From contig NZ_CP026652.1 in NCBI RefSeq assembly GCF_002946835.1, positions 3,038,001 to 3,102,000 of the forward strand: 64,000 nucleotides of DNA, read 5' to 3'. Position 1 is the first letter of the stretch; the number at the start of each line of letters is the position of its first letter. The stretch comes from Streptomyces dengpaensis. Its GTDB lineage: Bacteria > Actinomycetota > Actinomycetes > Streptomycetales > Streptomycetaceae. This document shows, piece by piece, positions 8,093 through 17,289 of this stretch. A program made the translations under genes and the position numbers. The notes beneath the pieces are model-generated. The model saw nothing but the letters and a program-made list of their open reading frames with translations. It did not search any database and was not told where the DNA came from.

Positions 8093-8675
8093 GCGCGAGA
8101 ACCGCGAGCGGATCGCCGAACGGGTCGCCCACGGGGCCACCGCCGCCCGGCAGCACAGGCGGCTCGACCAGCCGAAGGTGCCCCGGCGCAGACTGGTGCC
8201 CGAGTGGGACCCGGAGGCGTTCGGACGGCTGTCGGAGAAGATCGCCCGCTTCCTCGGCACCGGGCGGTTCATCGTCTGGATGACGTTCGTCATCATCCTG
8301 TGGGTGCTGTGGAACGTCTTCGCGCCTCCCGTACTGAGCTGGGACAGCTACCCGTTCATCTTTCTGACGCTGATGCTCTCGCTCCAGGCCTCGTACGCCG
8401 CCCCGCTGATCCTGCTCGCGCAGAACCGCCAGGCCGACCGCGACCGGGTCAACCTCGAACAGGACCGCACGCAGAACGAGCGGTCCATCGCGGACACCGA
8501 GTACCTCACCCGCGAGATCGCCGCGCTGCGTGTGGGCCTCGGCGAGGTCGCCACCCGCGACTGGATCCGCTCCGAACTCGAGGACCTGATCAAGGAGCTG
8601 GAGGACCGGTATCCCGACGGCCACGGCGACAGCCGTGGAGTATTCCCGGCGGAACGTTCGAAAGACGTGACGTAG
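8082..8675 (+). CDS. DUF1003 membrane protein
   Basis: A 197-residue DUF1003 protein. Two membrane segments lie at about residues 65-85 (IVWMTFVIILWVLWNVF) and 93-115, followed by the family's QNRQADRDR signature and a long charged, probably coiled-coil, C-terminal half. The start overlaps the end of the MgtE-N/CBS gene, and the pair is conserved together in actinobacteria, so the two products probably act together at the membrane. Biochemical function is unknown. Confidence 0.87.
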   Translation: MAPERENRERIAERVAHGATAARQHRRLDQPKVPRRRLVPEWDPEAFGRLSEKIARFLGTGRFIVWMTFVIILWVLWNVFAPPVLSWDSYPFIFLTLMLSLQASYAAPLILLAQNRQADRDRVNLEQDRTQNERSIADTEYLTREIAALRVGLGEVATRDWIRSELEDLIKELEDRYPDGHGDSRGVFPAERSKDVT

Positions 8676-8716
8676 ACGACCGGTGACGGGCTTACCGGGC
8701 CCGCGGCCCGTCGCCG

Positions 8717-8722
8717 TACCAT
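8717..8722 (+). promoter_or_regulatory. Putative -10 element for leaderless mrp
   Basis: TACCAT ends exactly 7 nt before the mrp ATG at 8730 and there is no Shine-Dalgarno, the layout expected of a leaderless transcript. The -35 box is not clear. Confidence 0.45.
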
Positions 8723-8729
8723 CGTCGGT

Positions 8730-9863
8730 ATGGCTACGGAAGACGCGGTGCGCGAAGCACTGGCGACGGTGAACGACCCCGAGATCCAGCGACCCATCAC
8801 CGAGCTGGGGATGGTCAAATCAGTGGAGATCGGTGCGGACGGCACGGTGGCGGTCACTGTGTATCTGACCGTCTCCGGCTGCCCGATGCGAGACACGATC
8901 ACGCAGCGCGTGACAGAGGCGGTCTCCCGGGTCGAGGGCGTCACGGGCGTCGACGTCACGCTCGACGTCATGAGCGACGAGCAGCGCCGCGAACTGGCGT
9001 CCTCCCTGCGAGGCGGCCAGGCCGAGCGCGAGGTCCCCTTCGCCAGGCCGGGCTCCCTGACGCGCGTGTACGCGGTCGCCTCCGGCAAGGGCGGCGTCGG
9101 CAAGTCCTCGGTCACGGTGAACCTGGCGGCGGCGATGGCGGCCGACGGCCTCAAGGTCGGCGTCGTGGACGCCGACATCTACGGCCACTCGGTGCCGCGC
9201 ATGCTCGGCGCGGACGGCCGTCCGACCCAGGTCGAGAACATGATCATGCCGCCGCAGGCACACGGCGTGAAGGTCATCTCCATCGGCATGTTCACCCCGG
9301 GCAACGCGCCGGTGGTGTGGCGCGGCCCGATGCTCCACCGCGCGCTCCAGCAGTTCCTGGCGGACGTCTTCTGGGGCGACCTGGACGTGCTGCTGCTGGA
9401 CCTCCCGCCGGGTACGGGCGACATCGCGATCTCCGTCGCGCAGCTGGTCCCGAACGCCGAGATCCTCGTCGTCACCACCCCGCAGCAGGCCGCCGCCGAG
9501 GTCGCCGAGCGGGCCGGCTCCATCGCCGTCCAGACCCACCAGAAGATCGTCGGTGTGGTCGAGAACATGTCCGGCCTGCCCTGCCCGCACTGCGGCGAGA
9601 TGGTCGACGTCTTCGGCACGGGCGGCGGCCAGTCGGTCGCCGAGGGCCTGACGCGCACGACCGGCGCCACGGTCCCGGTCCTCGGCTCCATCCCGATCGA
9701 CGTCCGCCTCCGCGAGGGCAGCGACGAGGGCAAGCCGGTGGTCCTTTCCGACCCCGACTCCCCTGCGGGCTCCGCCCTGCGCGCCATCGCCGGCAAACTC
9801 GGCGGCCGCCAGCGCGGCCTGTCGGGCATGTCACTCGGCATCACCCCGAGGAACAAGTTCTAG
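8730..9863 (+). CDS. mrp: Mrp/ApbC-type P-loop ATPase, iron-sulfur carrier
   Basis: A 377-residue Mrp/NBP35 family ATPase, expected to bind a [4Fe-4S] cluster at a dimer interface and deliver it to apoproteins in the cytoplasm. An N-terminal MIP18/DUF59 domain covers residues 3-80 (LTVSGCPMRD). The deviant Walker A SGKGGVGKS is at about residue 112, DLPPGTGD lies centrally, and the cluster-binding CPHC pair is at about residue 288. Length is standard. It probably has its own leaderless promoter after the DUF1003 gene. A perfect 15-bp hairpin and a copy of repeat B follow it. Confidence 0.93.
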   Translation: MATEDAVREALATVNDPEIQRPITELGMVKSVEIGADGTVAVTVYLTVSGCPMRDTITQRVTEAVSRVEGVTGVDVTLDVMSDEQRRELASSLRGGQAEREVPFARPGSLTRVYAVASGKGGVGKSSVTVNLAAAMAADGLKVGVVDADIYGHSVPRMLGADGRPTQVENMIMPPQAHGVKVISIGMFTPGNAPVVWRGPMLHRALQQFLADVFWGDLDVLLLDLPPGTGDIAISVAQLVPNAEILVVTTPQQAAAEVAERAGSIAVQTHQKIVGVVENMSGLPCPHCGEMVDVFGTGGGQSVAEGLTRTTGATVPVLGSIPIDVRLREGSDEGKPVVLSDPDSPAGSALRAIAGKLGGRQRGLSGMSLGITPRNKF

Positions 9864-9866
9864 CCA

Positions 9867-9957
9867 CTGCTGTGGGCAGTCGTTCCGCAGGGCGATGAGG
9901 GTCCCCCGCTCGCGCGAAGCCGAGAGTGGGGGAGGGTGGGCACAGCCTGCAGCGCCG
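9867..9957 (+). repeat. Dispersed repeat family B, copy 1
   Basis: About 90 bp from GTGGGCAGTCGTTCCGCAGG to CACAGCCTGCAG. It recurs in reverse orientation at about 24468-24564 with over 90 percent identity by eye. It lies directly behind the mrp stop codon; copy 2 also lies directly behind a stop codon (dapC). It contains an inverted repeat that could help end transcription. Confidence 0.75.
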
Positions 9958-9996
9958 GGCGCCTGGTCAGGGAGATCCAGCCCCAGAAACCGCACA

Positions 9997-10032
9997 GGAA
10001 GGGGCGCCGTCTATCAAGACGGCGCCCCTTCC
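9997..10032. terminator. Bidirectional terminator between mrp and the next gene
   Basis: A perfect 15-bp stem (arms 9997-10011 and 10018-10032) with a 6-nt loop. It lies between the convergent mrp gene (stop 9863) and the minus-strand gene ending at 10048, so it can serve both. Confidence 0.8.
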
Positions 10033-10047
10033 CCGTAACCCCGCCGG

Positions 10048-10704
10048 CTAGGCGTACTCTCCGATGTCCTTGATCATCGCGAACCCCAGCCCATAGGCGC
10101 TCATCCCGCGCCCGTACGCCCCCACGTGGCCCCCCTCCTGGGTCGACCCCGCGAGCACCCAGCCGAACTCGGACTCGCGGTAGTGGAAGGATGTGGGAAC
10201 GCCGTCCACGGGAAGGGACAGCGTGGACCAGTCGGGGCCGTTCAGGTCGTCGGCCAGGACCCACGCGGTCTCGGTCTGCTGGTCCAGCCAGTTGTCCCGC
10301 AGGCTGTGGTCCATCTGCCCGGGCCAGGTGAAGGACAGCAGTCCCACACCGGCCAGCCAGGCCGCGGAGGACACCGAGGTGGCCTCCAGCAGACCCGTAC
10401 CGTCCGCGCTGCGGCGTACGGGGCTGGCCGCGACGGTGACCACGACCGCGAAGCGTTCCTTGTCCTCGGCCGACTCGGCGCGCACCGTGGGCTCGTCGCC
10501 GTGCCCGATCGAACCGTGCTCGACGGCACCGTCCGCCGACGTACCGACCTGCATCAGCCAGCGCGGCCCCGTGAAGGCCTCGTCGAGGCCGTACCACGGG
10601 AAGGGCGCCAGCAGGTAGCCGTCGACCGTACGCCGGGCGGAGGGGACCTGCTGTCCGCCCTCCGCGGCCGGCGCCTGCGCGCCTACCCGACTTGTCGTCT
10701 CCAT
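10048..10704 (-). CDS. Conserved hypothetical protein
   Basis: A 218-residue soluble protein with no recognised catalytic motif. It has a disordered N terminus, a central PFPWYGLDEAF segment and a Trp-rich C-terminal half (SFTWPGQMDHS, DNWLDQQTETAWVLADDL). The ATG at 10704 has GGAGG about 13 nt upstream; an in-frame GTG further up at 10800 would add low-complexity residues. It is convergent with mrp, sharing the terminator, and lies upstream of nothing obvious. Comparable proteins occur across Streptomyces at this position. Confidence 0.7.
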   Translation of the reverse strand: METTSRVGAQAPAAEGGQQVPSARRTVDGYLLAPFPWYGLDEAFTGPRWLMQVGTSADGAVEHGSIGHGDEPTVRAESAEDKERFAVVVTVAASPVRRSADGTGLLEATSVSSAAWLAGVGLLSFTWPGQMDHSLRDNWLDQQTETAWVLADDLNGPDWSTLSLPVDGVPTSFHYRESEFGWVLAGSTQEGGHVGAYGRGMSAYGLGFAMIKDIGEYA

Positions 10705-10893
10705 CTGCCCGGACGCCTCCTCGCTCTCGTCGGACCGGGCGGCCCGCCCCCCTCGGGCGTCCTTATCGGTCCGCACAACAACTGGGCAGCATAGCCACAC
10801 CGCTCCGAGCAGCAGCGAAACCGCCCGGCGCGCGGGACGCGCACGCGCCGGATTCAGGCCGCGAGGGGTATGTATTCGGACGACGTACGACTC

Positions 10894-10941
10894 ATGGCTT
10901 CAGACGGAGTACGGGTCACGGCTTCAGACGGCGTACGGGCT
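10894..10941. repeat. Two tandem 24-bp units upstream of the hypothetical gene
   Basis: Two adjacent near-identical 24-bp units (GGCTTCAGACGGnGTACGGG core) between the 3' end of tatB and the hypothetical gene. There is no evident function. Confidence 0.5.
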
Positions 10942-10992
10942 CGCGTGTCGTCCAGCTCACGTGGCATCCGTACGGCGCGGAGGGCGTACGGC

Positions 10993-11439
10993 TCAGGTGG
11001 CGTCCGCGTCGAAGGGCGGGCGCTCGTCCGGGGCGAGTTTCTCGCGCTTCTTCGTCATGTCGACGGAGCCGCCGGCCGAACCGGAAGACGACGAGGAGGA
11101 CGACGCAGTGTCGGAGTCGCCGCCGTGGACGGCGTCCGTGACCTCGGCCATCTCCTTCTTCAGGTCGAAGCCGTTGCGGATCTCCTTGAGCCCCAGCTCG
11201 TCGTTGTCCAGCTGCTTGCGGATGAACGTCTTGGGGTTGAGGTCCTCGAACTCGAAGTCCTTGAACTCCGGGCCGAGTTCCTCGCGGATGTCCGCCTTGG
11301 CGCTCTCCGAGAACTCGCGGATCTTGCGGATGGTGCGTGTGACGTCCTGGATCATCTTCGGGAGCTTCTCCGGGCCGAAGACGAGCACGGCGAGCACAAC
11401 GAGCGTCACCAGCTCGAGCGGTCCTATGTCATTGAACAC
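10993..11439 (-). CDS. tatB: Sec-independent protein translocase TatB
   Basis: A 148-residue TatB subunit of the twin-arginine translocase. The N-terminal VFNDIGPLELV leads into one membrane helix, then the family's hallmark VFGPEKLPKMI hinge and an amphipathic helix, with a disordered Ser-rich tail. The GTG at 11439 is set by the conserved start of the family and an AAGGAG site 8 nt upstream. It lies downstream of sigE, the anti-sigma gene and htrA on the same strand, the same order as Rv1221-Rv1224 in M. tuberculosis, which ties protein export to the envelope-stress block. Confidence 0.93.
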   Translation of the reverse strand: MFNDIGPLELVTLVVLAVLVFGPEKLPKMIQDVTRTIRKIREFSESAKADIREELGPEFKDFEFEDLNPKTFIRKQLDNDELGLKEIRNGFDLKKEMAEVTDAVHGGDSDTASSSSSSSGSAGGSVDMTKKREKLAPDERPPFDADAT

Positions 11440-11617
11440 CTGAAGCTCCTTGCGATGTCCTCGGTCCTCGGCCCCTCGGTCGGTCTCCCTCGGTGGGTCC
11501 TCCGTGGTCCGGGCCTGGTCCACGGTACCCGTCGATCCTGTCCGTCCGGAACTGTCCCGGGGCTTCCGGGTTCATGCACACGGCGGGCTTGCCACGCTGT
11601 TTGCCGTTCGGAGCTGA

Positions 11618-13849
11618 TCAGCCGCCGTCCGCCGAGCCGAGCACCAGGGTGACCGTTTTCTCCTTGCCACCCCGTTGGAGGGTCAGTTGGAGCCGGTCTC
11701 CGGGGCGGTGGGCGCGGGTCTTCACGATGAGCTCCTCGCCGGAGTGGACGGGCCGGCCGTCGACCTCGGTGATGATGTCGCCCGCCTTGATGCCCGCCTC
11801 GGCGCCGGGACCGCCCGCGATGACCGGTGGACCACCGCCGTTGCCCTTGGTGCCCACGCGGGCGCCGTCGCCCGAGTAGTCCATGTCGAGCGTGACACCG
11901 ATCACAGGGTGGGTGGCCTTGCCCGTGTTGATGAGCTCCTCGGCGACGCGCTTGCCCTGGTTGATGGGGATGGCGAAGCCGAGACCGATGGAGCCTGCCT
12001 GACCGCCCTTCAGGTCGGAGCCGCTGTCGGCGGAGCGTATGGCGCTGTTGATGCCGATGACGCGGGCCTTGGAGTCCAGCAGGGGTCCGCCGGAGTTGCC
12101 GGGGTTGATGGGCGCGTCGGTCTGCAGGGCGTCGACGTACGAGACGTCGCTCCCGTCGCCGCTCTCGCCGCCCGCCGTGATGGGCCGCTCCTTGGCGCTG
12201 ATGATGCCGGAGGTGACGGTGTTGGCGAGGTCGAAGGGGGCGCCGATGGCGACGACGGGGTCGCCGACCTGGACGTTGTCGGAGTTGCCCAGCGGCAGGG
12301 GGTCGAGCCCGCTGACGTCGGTGACCTTGACGACGGCGAGGTCGTACCCGCTGTCGTGCCCGACGACCTCGGCCTCGGCGGTCTCGCCGCCGCTGAACGT
12401 CACCGATATCTCGCCGCTGCCGCCGGCCGGTTCGACGACGTGGTTGTTGGTGAGGATGTGCCCCTGGCTGTCGAGCACGAAGCCGGTGCCGGTGCCCTCC
12501 TCCTGGGACCCGCGCACATGCAGCGTGACGACGCTGGGCAGCGCACGGGCGGCAATCCCGGCCACGCTCTCCGGAGCCCGCCCCGGCGCTTCCTTCCCCG
12601 CCTGCGGCAGCTCGACGTCTCCCACCCCGCCGTTCCGCTCCAGATACGCCCCTACGGCGCCTCCCACTCCCCCGGAGACAAGCGCAAGCACCACGGCCCC
12701 GCCCACGAGCACCTTCTTCGCCCGCTTACGCCGCTGCGTCACGCTCGCCACAGCCGCGCCGTTCTGCTGGAGGGGGCGCGGGGCCCAGGGGTCGTAGTTC
12801 TGCCAGGGGGACGGGGGCTGGGGGCTCTGCACGGGGGGTTCGTGGGCGGCGCCGGCGTACGGGGCCGGAGGAACGGGGGCGCCGTGGCCGACGGGCGGCG
12901 ACGGCAAGGGCGCGGCCTGGCTGGCGGCATCGAAGGGCGCGGCCTGGGAGGCGGCGTCGAAGGGCGCGGCCTGGGCCGAAGCGTCGAAGGGCGTCCCCTG
13001 GGCCGCTGTCCCCGCCGGGACGTACGTCCCCTGCGCGGGCGTGGCCCCCGGGTGCTGGACCGGCGGGACCTGCGTCCCGTGCGCGGGCGTGGCCCCCGGG
13101 TGCTGGACCGGCGGGACCTGCGTCCCGTGCGCGGGCGTGGCCCCCGGGTGCTGGACCGGCGGGGCGGGCGTCCCGTGCGCGGGCGTGGCCCCCGGGTGCT
13201 GGACCGGCGGGACCTGCGTCCCGTGCGCGGGCGTGGCCCCCGGGTGCTGGACCGGCGGGACCTGCGTCCCGTGCGCGGGCGTGGCCGCCGGGTGCTGGAC
13301 CGGCGGGGCGGGCGCCCAGGGGCCGGGCTGACCGTAGGGCGGGGTGCCGTAGGGGTCGGGGTCGTGCAGGGGCTTGGGGCGCTCCGCGGGGGCGGCGACG
13401 TGCTCGGACGACTCGCCGCCCGGCGCGCTCCCCCGGGGAGCCGAAGCGGGCCGCTCCAACGCGAAGTCACCGTCACCGTCGGCAGCCGCCGGAGCCTCAC
13501 TCCGCCCAGGACGGCCCAATTCGAAGTCACCGTCACCGTCGGCACCGGCCGCACCCGTCAGGGCCACGCTGGGCCCAGGACGGCCCAGCTCGTAGTCGCC
13601 CTCGTCGGCGGCTGGGCGGCCCTCGTCGCGGGAAACCCTCGCGTCGGCGGCGCCCGGCTGCGTACGGGCGTCCGCAGCCGCTCCAGGCGTGCGGGCGCCT
13701 GGCGCACCCGCGCCCCCCTCGGGCACAGCCGTCCCTGCGGCCTCCGAGGGCACCGGTTCCGTGAGGTGATCCGTGGTGGTGTCGGGTCCCGCGCCCTGCG
13801 GCCGGGGCCTGCTCCACCACTTCGCCTTCGTGGGCTTCCCCTCGCTCAT
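11618..13849 (-). CDS. htrA: HtrA/DegP-like membrane-anchored serine protease with PDZ domain
   Basis: A 743-residue trypsin-like protease. The first 370 residues are a disordered, Pro/Ala-rich cytoplasmic region with six 16-residue repeats (core HPGATPAHGT). One membrane segment is at about 376-398. The protease domain has His in TNNHVV (about 466), Asp in SGYDLAVVK (about 501) and Ser in NPGNSGGPLL (about 583). A PDZ domain ends the protein. The ATG at 13849 has GGGGAG upstream. Likely role: cleavage of misfolded exported proteins and, as known for the mycobacterial orthologue, processing of the neighbouring anti-sigma factor. The long repeat-rich N terminus is much larger than in typical HtrA. 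Confidence 0.92.
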   Translation of the reverse strand: MSEGKPTKAKWWSRPRPQGAGPDTTTDHLTEPVPSEAAGTAVPEGGAGAPGARTPGAAADARTQPGAADARVSRDEGRPAADEGDYELGRPGPSVALTGAAGADGDGDFELGRPGRSEAPAAADGDGDFALERPASAPRGSAPGGESSEHVAAPAERPKPLHDPDPYGTPPYGQPGPWAPAPPVQHPAATPAHGTQVPPVQHPGATPAHGTQVPPVQHPGATPAHGTPAPPVQHPGATPAHGTQVPPVQHPGATPAHGTQVPPVQHPGATPAQGTYVPAGTAAQGTPFDASAQAAPFDAASQAAPFDAASQAAPLPSPPVGHGAPVPPAPYAGAAHEPPVQSPQPPSPWQNYDPWAPRPLQQNGAAVASVTQRRKRAKKVLVGGAVVLALVSGGVGGAVGAYLERNGGVGDVELPQAGKEAPGRAPESVAGIAARALPSVVTLHVRGSQEEGTGTGFVLDSQGHILTNNHVVEPAGGSGEISVTFSGGETAEAEVVGHDSGYDLAVVKVTDVSGLDPLPLGNSDNVQVGDPVVAIGAPFDLANTVTSGIISAKERPITAGGESGDGSDVSYVDALQTDAPINPGNSGGPLLDSKARVIGINSAIRSADSGSDLKGGQAGSIGLGFAIPINQGKRVAEELINTGKATHPVIGVTLDMDYSGDGARVGTKGNGGGPPVIAGGPGAEAGIKAGDIITEVDGRPVHSGEELIVKTRAHRPGDRLQLTLQRGGKEKTVTLVLGSADGG
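13035..13322 (-). repeat. Six tandem 48-bp units inside htrA
   Basis: Units start at 13035, 13083, 13131, 13179, 13227 and 13275 and are nearly identical; the last has diverged. Being 48 bp (16 codons) each, copy-number change keeps frame. They encode the Pro/His-rich cytoplasmic repeats of HtrA. Spacers are absent, so this is not a CRISPR. Confidence 0.9.
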
Positions 13850-13986
13850 GCTCTCCCCACACCTGGCCCGCGGCATCACTCGCCGAGGTCACCGCAGATT
13901 GTCGACTCCGCGTCCGGGATCCCTCCTGCGGACGCGGCCCACCCTGGATTCAACCAGGTTCATGGGCCGCCGCGCAGAGGGCGGGT

Positions 13987-14976
13987 TCAGCGGACGGTAC
14001 GGGAAGTGGGGGACGGGGACGAAGAGGGGGACCGGGTGGACGCGGGGACGGCGAGCAGGCCGGGGGTCGTGACCTCCAGGGCAGCTGGCCACGTCGTCAG
14101 CGCGAGCGGCTGGGCATCGGTGAGCGGACGTATGAGCGGGGACATCGCGGCGGCACCGGCGACCACCGGTGCCGTCAGTGTGTGCACGGCTTCCTGGCCG
14201 CGGGGGACCGGAGCGGGGACTCCGGGCAGCAGCGGCGCGGACACCTCGGTGGGCGCCACCGGACCGCCGCCGAGCGCCTGCTGGCCACCCGCGAACAGCG
14301 GCCCGACAGAGCGTCGGCGCTGCGCCTCGGGAGCCGTCGCGGCCCCCGTGCCCTGCGAACGGGTCGGCGTCACCTTGCTTCCGGCGCCGGAACCACCGCG
14401 CGCGTCCGTGGTGTCACCCGGCACTCCGGTCGACACCCCGCCGAGCGCCACAGCGGCCAGCGAAACCGCGCCGGCGGCGGCGAAGGCGAACCGCAGCCCG
14501 CGCGAGGCCGATCGCTCGGCCTCCTGACGGCTGACGTCATGGATGCGGAAGCCGCGTCCCGAGGAGGGGGGCAGCACATCGGCGTGCGGTCCGGCCGGGA
14601 CGTACCCGAAGGGCTCGCCCCTCACGCCGAAGAAACTGGTGTCTCCGGAGGTCCGGTCGGCTCCGGGGATCCGGCCGCCGAATGCTCCCCCGCCCAGCGG
14701 CGAGCCGCCGCCGTTGGAGTCACCACCCCCGGGAAGCCCCTGGAGGCGGGCAAGGAAGCTCTCGGAGGGCGGAGGAGGAGCTACTTCCGCGAACACGTTC
14801 TTCAGTCGGCGCTGGGCGTCGGCCTCGGCCTTGCACTTCGCACAGGTGGCGAGGTGGGCGAGGACGCGCTCGCGCGACTCATGACCGAGCTCTCCGTCCA
14901 CGAGGGCGGAGAGTCGGTCGCCGAGGTGCTGCTCAGCAATGGGCCGCTCGGCAGAGTTCGGCCGGGATCCACTCAC
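13987..14976 (-). CDS. rseA: Zinc-finger anti-sigma factor for SigE (RseA-like)
   Basis: A 329-residue anti-sigma factor. The N-terminal ZAS domain has the HxxxCxxC zinc motif (HLATCAKC) at about residues 40-47, which binds the ECF sigma factor. A Gly-rich linker follows, then one membrane helix (about residues 150-170) and a long Pro/Ser-rich extracytoplasmic part. The GTG at 14976 overlaps the sigE stop codon in a GTGA, so the two are translationally coupled. By analogy with RseA of mycobacteria, envelope stress should release the sigma factor. The extracytoplasmic part is unusually long and low-complexity. Confidence 0.9.
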   Translation of the reverse strand: MSGSRPNSAERPIAEQHLGDRLSALVDGELGHESRERVLAHLATCAKCKAEADAQRRLKNVFAEVAPPPPSESFLARLQGLPGGGDSNGGGSPLGGGAFGGRIPGADRTSGDTSFFGVRGEPFGYVPAGPHADVLPPSSGRGFRIHDVSRQEAERSASRGLRFAFAAAGAVSLAAVALGGVSTGVPGDTTDARGGSGAGSKVTPTRSQGTGAATAPEAQRRRSVGPLFAGGQQALGGGPVAPTEVSAPLLPGVPAPVPRGQEAVHTLTAPVVAGAAAMSPLIRPLTDAQPLALTTWPAALEVTTPGLLAVPASTRSPSSSPSPTSRTVR

Positions 14977-15746
14977 GCGGTCGCGCCCCCTCCCCCCAGC
15001 ACGGGCACTCCGCTGATCGCGAACGAGCGGCGCTCGGCGCGGGCCTCGGGAGACCGGTGGGCAAGGGCCTTGCGCAGCTGCGAGCGGCCACGGTGGATCC
15101 GGCTTCGGACCGTGCCGAGCTTGACACCCAGGGTCGCGGCGATCTCCTCGTACGACAGTCCTTCGATGTCGCACAGGACGACTGCGGCGCGGAATTCGGG
15201 CGCGAGGGTGTCCAGCGCCTGCTGGACGTCCGCGTCGAAGTGCGCGTCGTTGAAGACCTGCTGTGGGGACGGCTCGCGGCTGGGCAGGCGCTCGGCCGCG
15301 TCGTCGCCGAGGGCGTCGAAGCGGATGCGCTGCTTGCGGCGCACCATGTCCAGGAAGAGGTTCGTGGTGATGCGGTGCAGCCAGCCCTCGAAGGTGCCGG
15401 GCGTGTACGTCGACAGCGAGCGGAAGACGCGGACGAAGACTTCCTGGGTAAGGTCCTCGGCGTCGTGCTGGTTGCCCGTCAGGCGGTACGCGAGACGGTA
15501 GACCCGGCCGCTGTGCGTGCTGACGATCTCCTCCCAGGTGGGCGGAGTCCACGTCTGCGACTCCGCGTCGGTGGCGAACGTCGCGGTCTGCGCGGGGGCA
15601 GCGGTGTGGAACTGGTCAGCGATGTCGGTCACGGATTTCGGCTCACCCGCCGATCTGAGCAGGCGCCGCAGCACCCCTCTCCGATCCACAGGCGCAGCCG
15701 CACCTCCCCTGTCGGCTCTGGTGGTGTCCAGTGGAGCCCCTACCAT
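14973..15746 (-). CDS. sigE: ECF RNA polymerase sigma factor, SigE of the mycobacterial type
   Basis: A 257-residue group IV sigma factor. An unconserved N-terminal 75 residues precede region 2 ([25 protein letters not shown], quoted in parts: [19 protein letters not shown]) and region 4 ([24 protein letters not shown]). It is the orthologue of M. tuberculosis sigE, not of the cell-wall-stress SigE of S. coelicolor. The ATG at 15746 has GAGGTGG just upstream; an in-frame ATG at 15854 would add 36 residues. It is followed by the anti-sigma gene with a 4-bp overlap, then htrA and tatB. A divergent O-methyltransferase faces it. Confidence 0.92.
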   Translation of the reverse strand: MVGAPLDTTRADRGGAAAPVDRRGVLRRLLRSAGEPKSVTDIADQFHTAAPAQTATFATDAESQTWTPPTWEEIVSTHSGRVYRLAYRLTGNQHDAEDLTQEVFVRVFRSLSTYTPGTFEGWLHRITTNLFLDMVRRKQRIRFDALGDDAAERLPSREPSPQQVFNDAHFDADVQQALDTLAPEFRAAVVLCDIEGLSYEEIAATLGVKLGTVRSRIHRGRSQLRKALAHRSPEARAERRSFAISGVPVLGGGGATA

Positions 15747-15966
15747 AGCCACCTCGCCCGTTAGCTCCGGATAAGCGGTTTTAAGAGAATTTGATGCGCG
15801 CACACAGGGCTGCGTGAGCACTTGCTCGGCGCCCTGCTGTGAGTACTGGTCCATCCTCTTTCCCCGCTCTGTCTCTCCACCCCTCCAAACGCCCGGTCCC
15901 ATCTGCGGGTTCCCGGCGCCAACGGATACAGTCACGCCCAGGCAATCACGGGGACAGGAGAGGGTC
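15747..15966. promoter_or_regulatory. Divergent control region of sigE and the O-methyltransferase gene
   Basis: About 220 bp between divergent genes, with an AT-rich stretch (TTTTAAGAGAATTTGATG) at 15780-15795 likely to be part of the sigE promoter. No sigma-factor consensus could be assigned with confidence. Confidence 0.5.
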
Positions 15967-16599
15967 ATTACCGGCAACCGGCAGACGAGCTGGGCGTTCG
16001 CCGACGCCTTTGTCGCCGAGGACGAAGCACTGCTCTGGGCCCGGGACCGGGCCCAGGAGGCAGGGCTGCGCTCGGTGTCGCCCGGCACGGGCGCCGCGCT
16101 GGGGTTGCTCGCCGCCACCGTGGACGCGAAGGCGGTGGCAGAGATCGGGACCGGGACCGGCGTCTCCGGAATCCATCTGCTGCACGGCATGCGGCCGGAC
16201 GGGGTACTGACCACCGTCGACCCAGAGCCGGAGCGCCAGCAGTTCGCCCGCCAGGCCTTCCGCGCGGCCGGTTTCGCCAGCAATCGCGCCCGCTTCATCC
16301 CCGGTCGCGCGCTGGACGTACTGCCCCGGCTCGCGGACGCCGGCTACGACCTCGTCTTCTGCGACGGCGACCGGCTGGAGTGCCTGGACTACCTAGCTGA
16401 ATCGTTGCGCCTCCTGCGCCCCGGCGGGCTCGTCGCCTTCGAGGGCGTCTTCGCGGACGGCCGCACGGTGGACTCGGGACCGCAGCCCGCGGAGGTCGGC
16501 CGGCTGCGCGAGCTGCTGCGCGCGGTGCGCGAGAGCCCGGAGCTGGTGCCCTCGCTGCTGCCGGTGGGCGACGGCCTGCTGTGCGCGGTCAAGCGCTGA
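15967..16599 (+). CDS. O-methyltransferase (Rv1220c-like)
   Basis: A SAM-dependent O-methyltransferase of about 210 residues. The SAM site [10 protein letters not shown], the TTVDPEPE acidic strand and the YDLVFCDGD metal/substrate motif are in the family order. The start is unusual: in the reading frame there is no ATG, GTG or TTG near the expected position, but an ATT at 15967 follows an excellent ribosome site (GGACAGGAGAGGG). The nearest conventional start is a GTG at 15814, which would add 51 unconserved residues. It is divergent from sigE exactly as Rv1220c is from Rv1221. Substrate unknown. Confidence 0.85.
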   Translation: MTGNRQTSWAFADAFVAEDEALLWARDRAQEAGLRSVSPGTGAALGLLAATVDAKAVAEIGTGTGVSGIHLLHGMRPDGVLTTVDPEPERQQFARQAFRAAGFASNRARFIPGRALDVLPRLADAGYDLVFCDGDRLECLDYLAESLRLLRPGGLVAFEGVFADGRTVDSGPQPAEVGRLRELLRAVRESPELVPSLLPVGDGLLCAVKR

Positions 16600-16701
16600 C
16601 CGGTACCCGGCTCCGCCCTGCTCATACGCTCCGACCTGCGCCGATACCAAAGGGGTACGTCGTGACGTACCCCTGGAATCACGGGCGCCCCCTGGAACGC
16701 C

Positions 16702-16735
16702 GCTGCCCCGGCACCGATGACGATGCCGGGGCAGC
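16702..16735. terminator. Bidirectional terminator between the O-methyltransferase and DUF3117 genes
   Basis: A perfect 12-bp stem (16702-16713 and 16724-16735) with a 10-nt loop between convergent stop codons at 16599 and 16760. Confidence 0.8.
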
Positions 16736-16759
16736 TGAAAAGGTATGGTCGCTTCCGCG

Positions 16760-16927
16760 TCAGCCGACGACCTTCTTGAGGGCGTCGCCGAGCGCGTCGG
16801 CCTCGTCAGGGGTCAGCTCGACGACGAGCCGACCGCCGCCTTCGAGCGGAACGCGCATGACGATGCCCCGCCCCTCCTTGGTCACCTCGAGCGGGCCATC
16901 GCCCGTCCGCGGCTTCATGGCCGCCAT
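16760..16927 (-). CDS. DUF3117 small conserved protein
   Basis: A 55-residue protein beginning MAAMKPRTGDGPLEVTKEG and ending ALGDALKKVVG, the whole length of the DUF3117 family, found throughout actinobacteria. The ATG at 16927 follows GGAAGGGG. Function is unknown. From memory the M. tuberculosis counterpart is Rv1211, between tagA and the sigE cluster, the same relative position as here. Confidence 0.88.
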   Translation of the reverse strand: MAAMKPRTGDGPLEVTKEGRGIVMRVPLEGGGRLVVELTPDEADALGDALKKVVG

Positions 16928-17289
16928 GCTCGTTCCCCTTCCTGAAACCAGCTCATCGTCGCCGACGGCCCCCTTGGAGGGCACGCACGCCCCCTCATAG
17001 GACACGCGTCACCGGCATCGAACACATTGCTTCCAGGCCATTATCCCGCATCTCAGGACCCGATGACCAACATCAGTCGGCATCGCTTGCGCAACGCGCT
17101 TGAGCAAAACCACACAATTCGGCGATGTGGCTGCGATACTGCGTCGCCGCATGGACTTCCGGGGCGCGGAATTCTTTGACACAGGTCATATGTCGGGCCC
17201 GCGCCTCTGTCGGTGATCTCCGCCATGCTGTCATCTGACACAGGACGTACCGCCCGGTACGACGGAGCCGCGACACCGAGGGGACCGCC
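16928..17289. promoter_or_regulatory. Divergent intergenic region (DUF3117 / enoyl-CoA hydratase)
   Basis: 362 bp with no gene. It holds a TTGACA hexamer at 17176-17181 and a small inverted repeat GTACC-GCCC-GGTAC in the presumed 5' leader of the hydratase gene. No full promoter could be paired. Confidence 0.4.

Noticed and set aside
13035..13322. CRISPR array
   Set aside because: Units are contiguous 48-bp coding repeats without spacers, and no cas genes are nearby.
11675..14527. 950-residue open frame on the plus strand
   Set aside because: Antisense to htrA and the anti-sigma gene; no domain pattern, and the real genes have full motifs.
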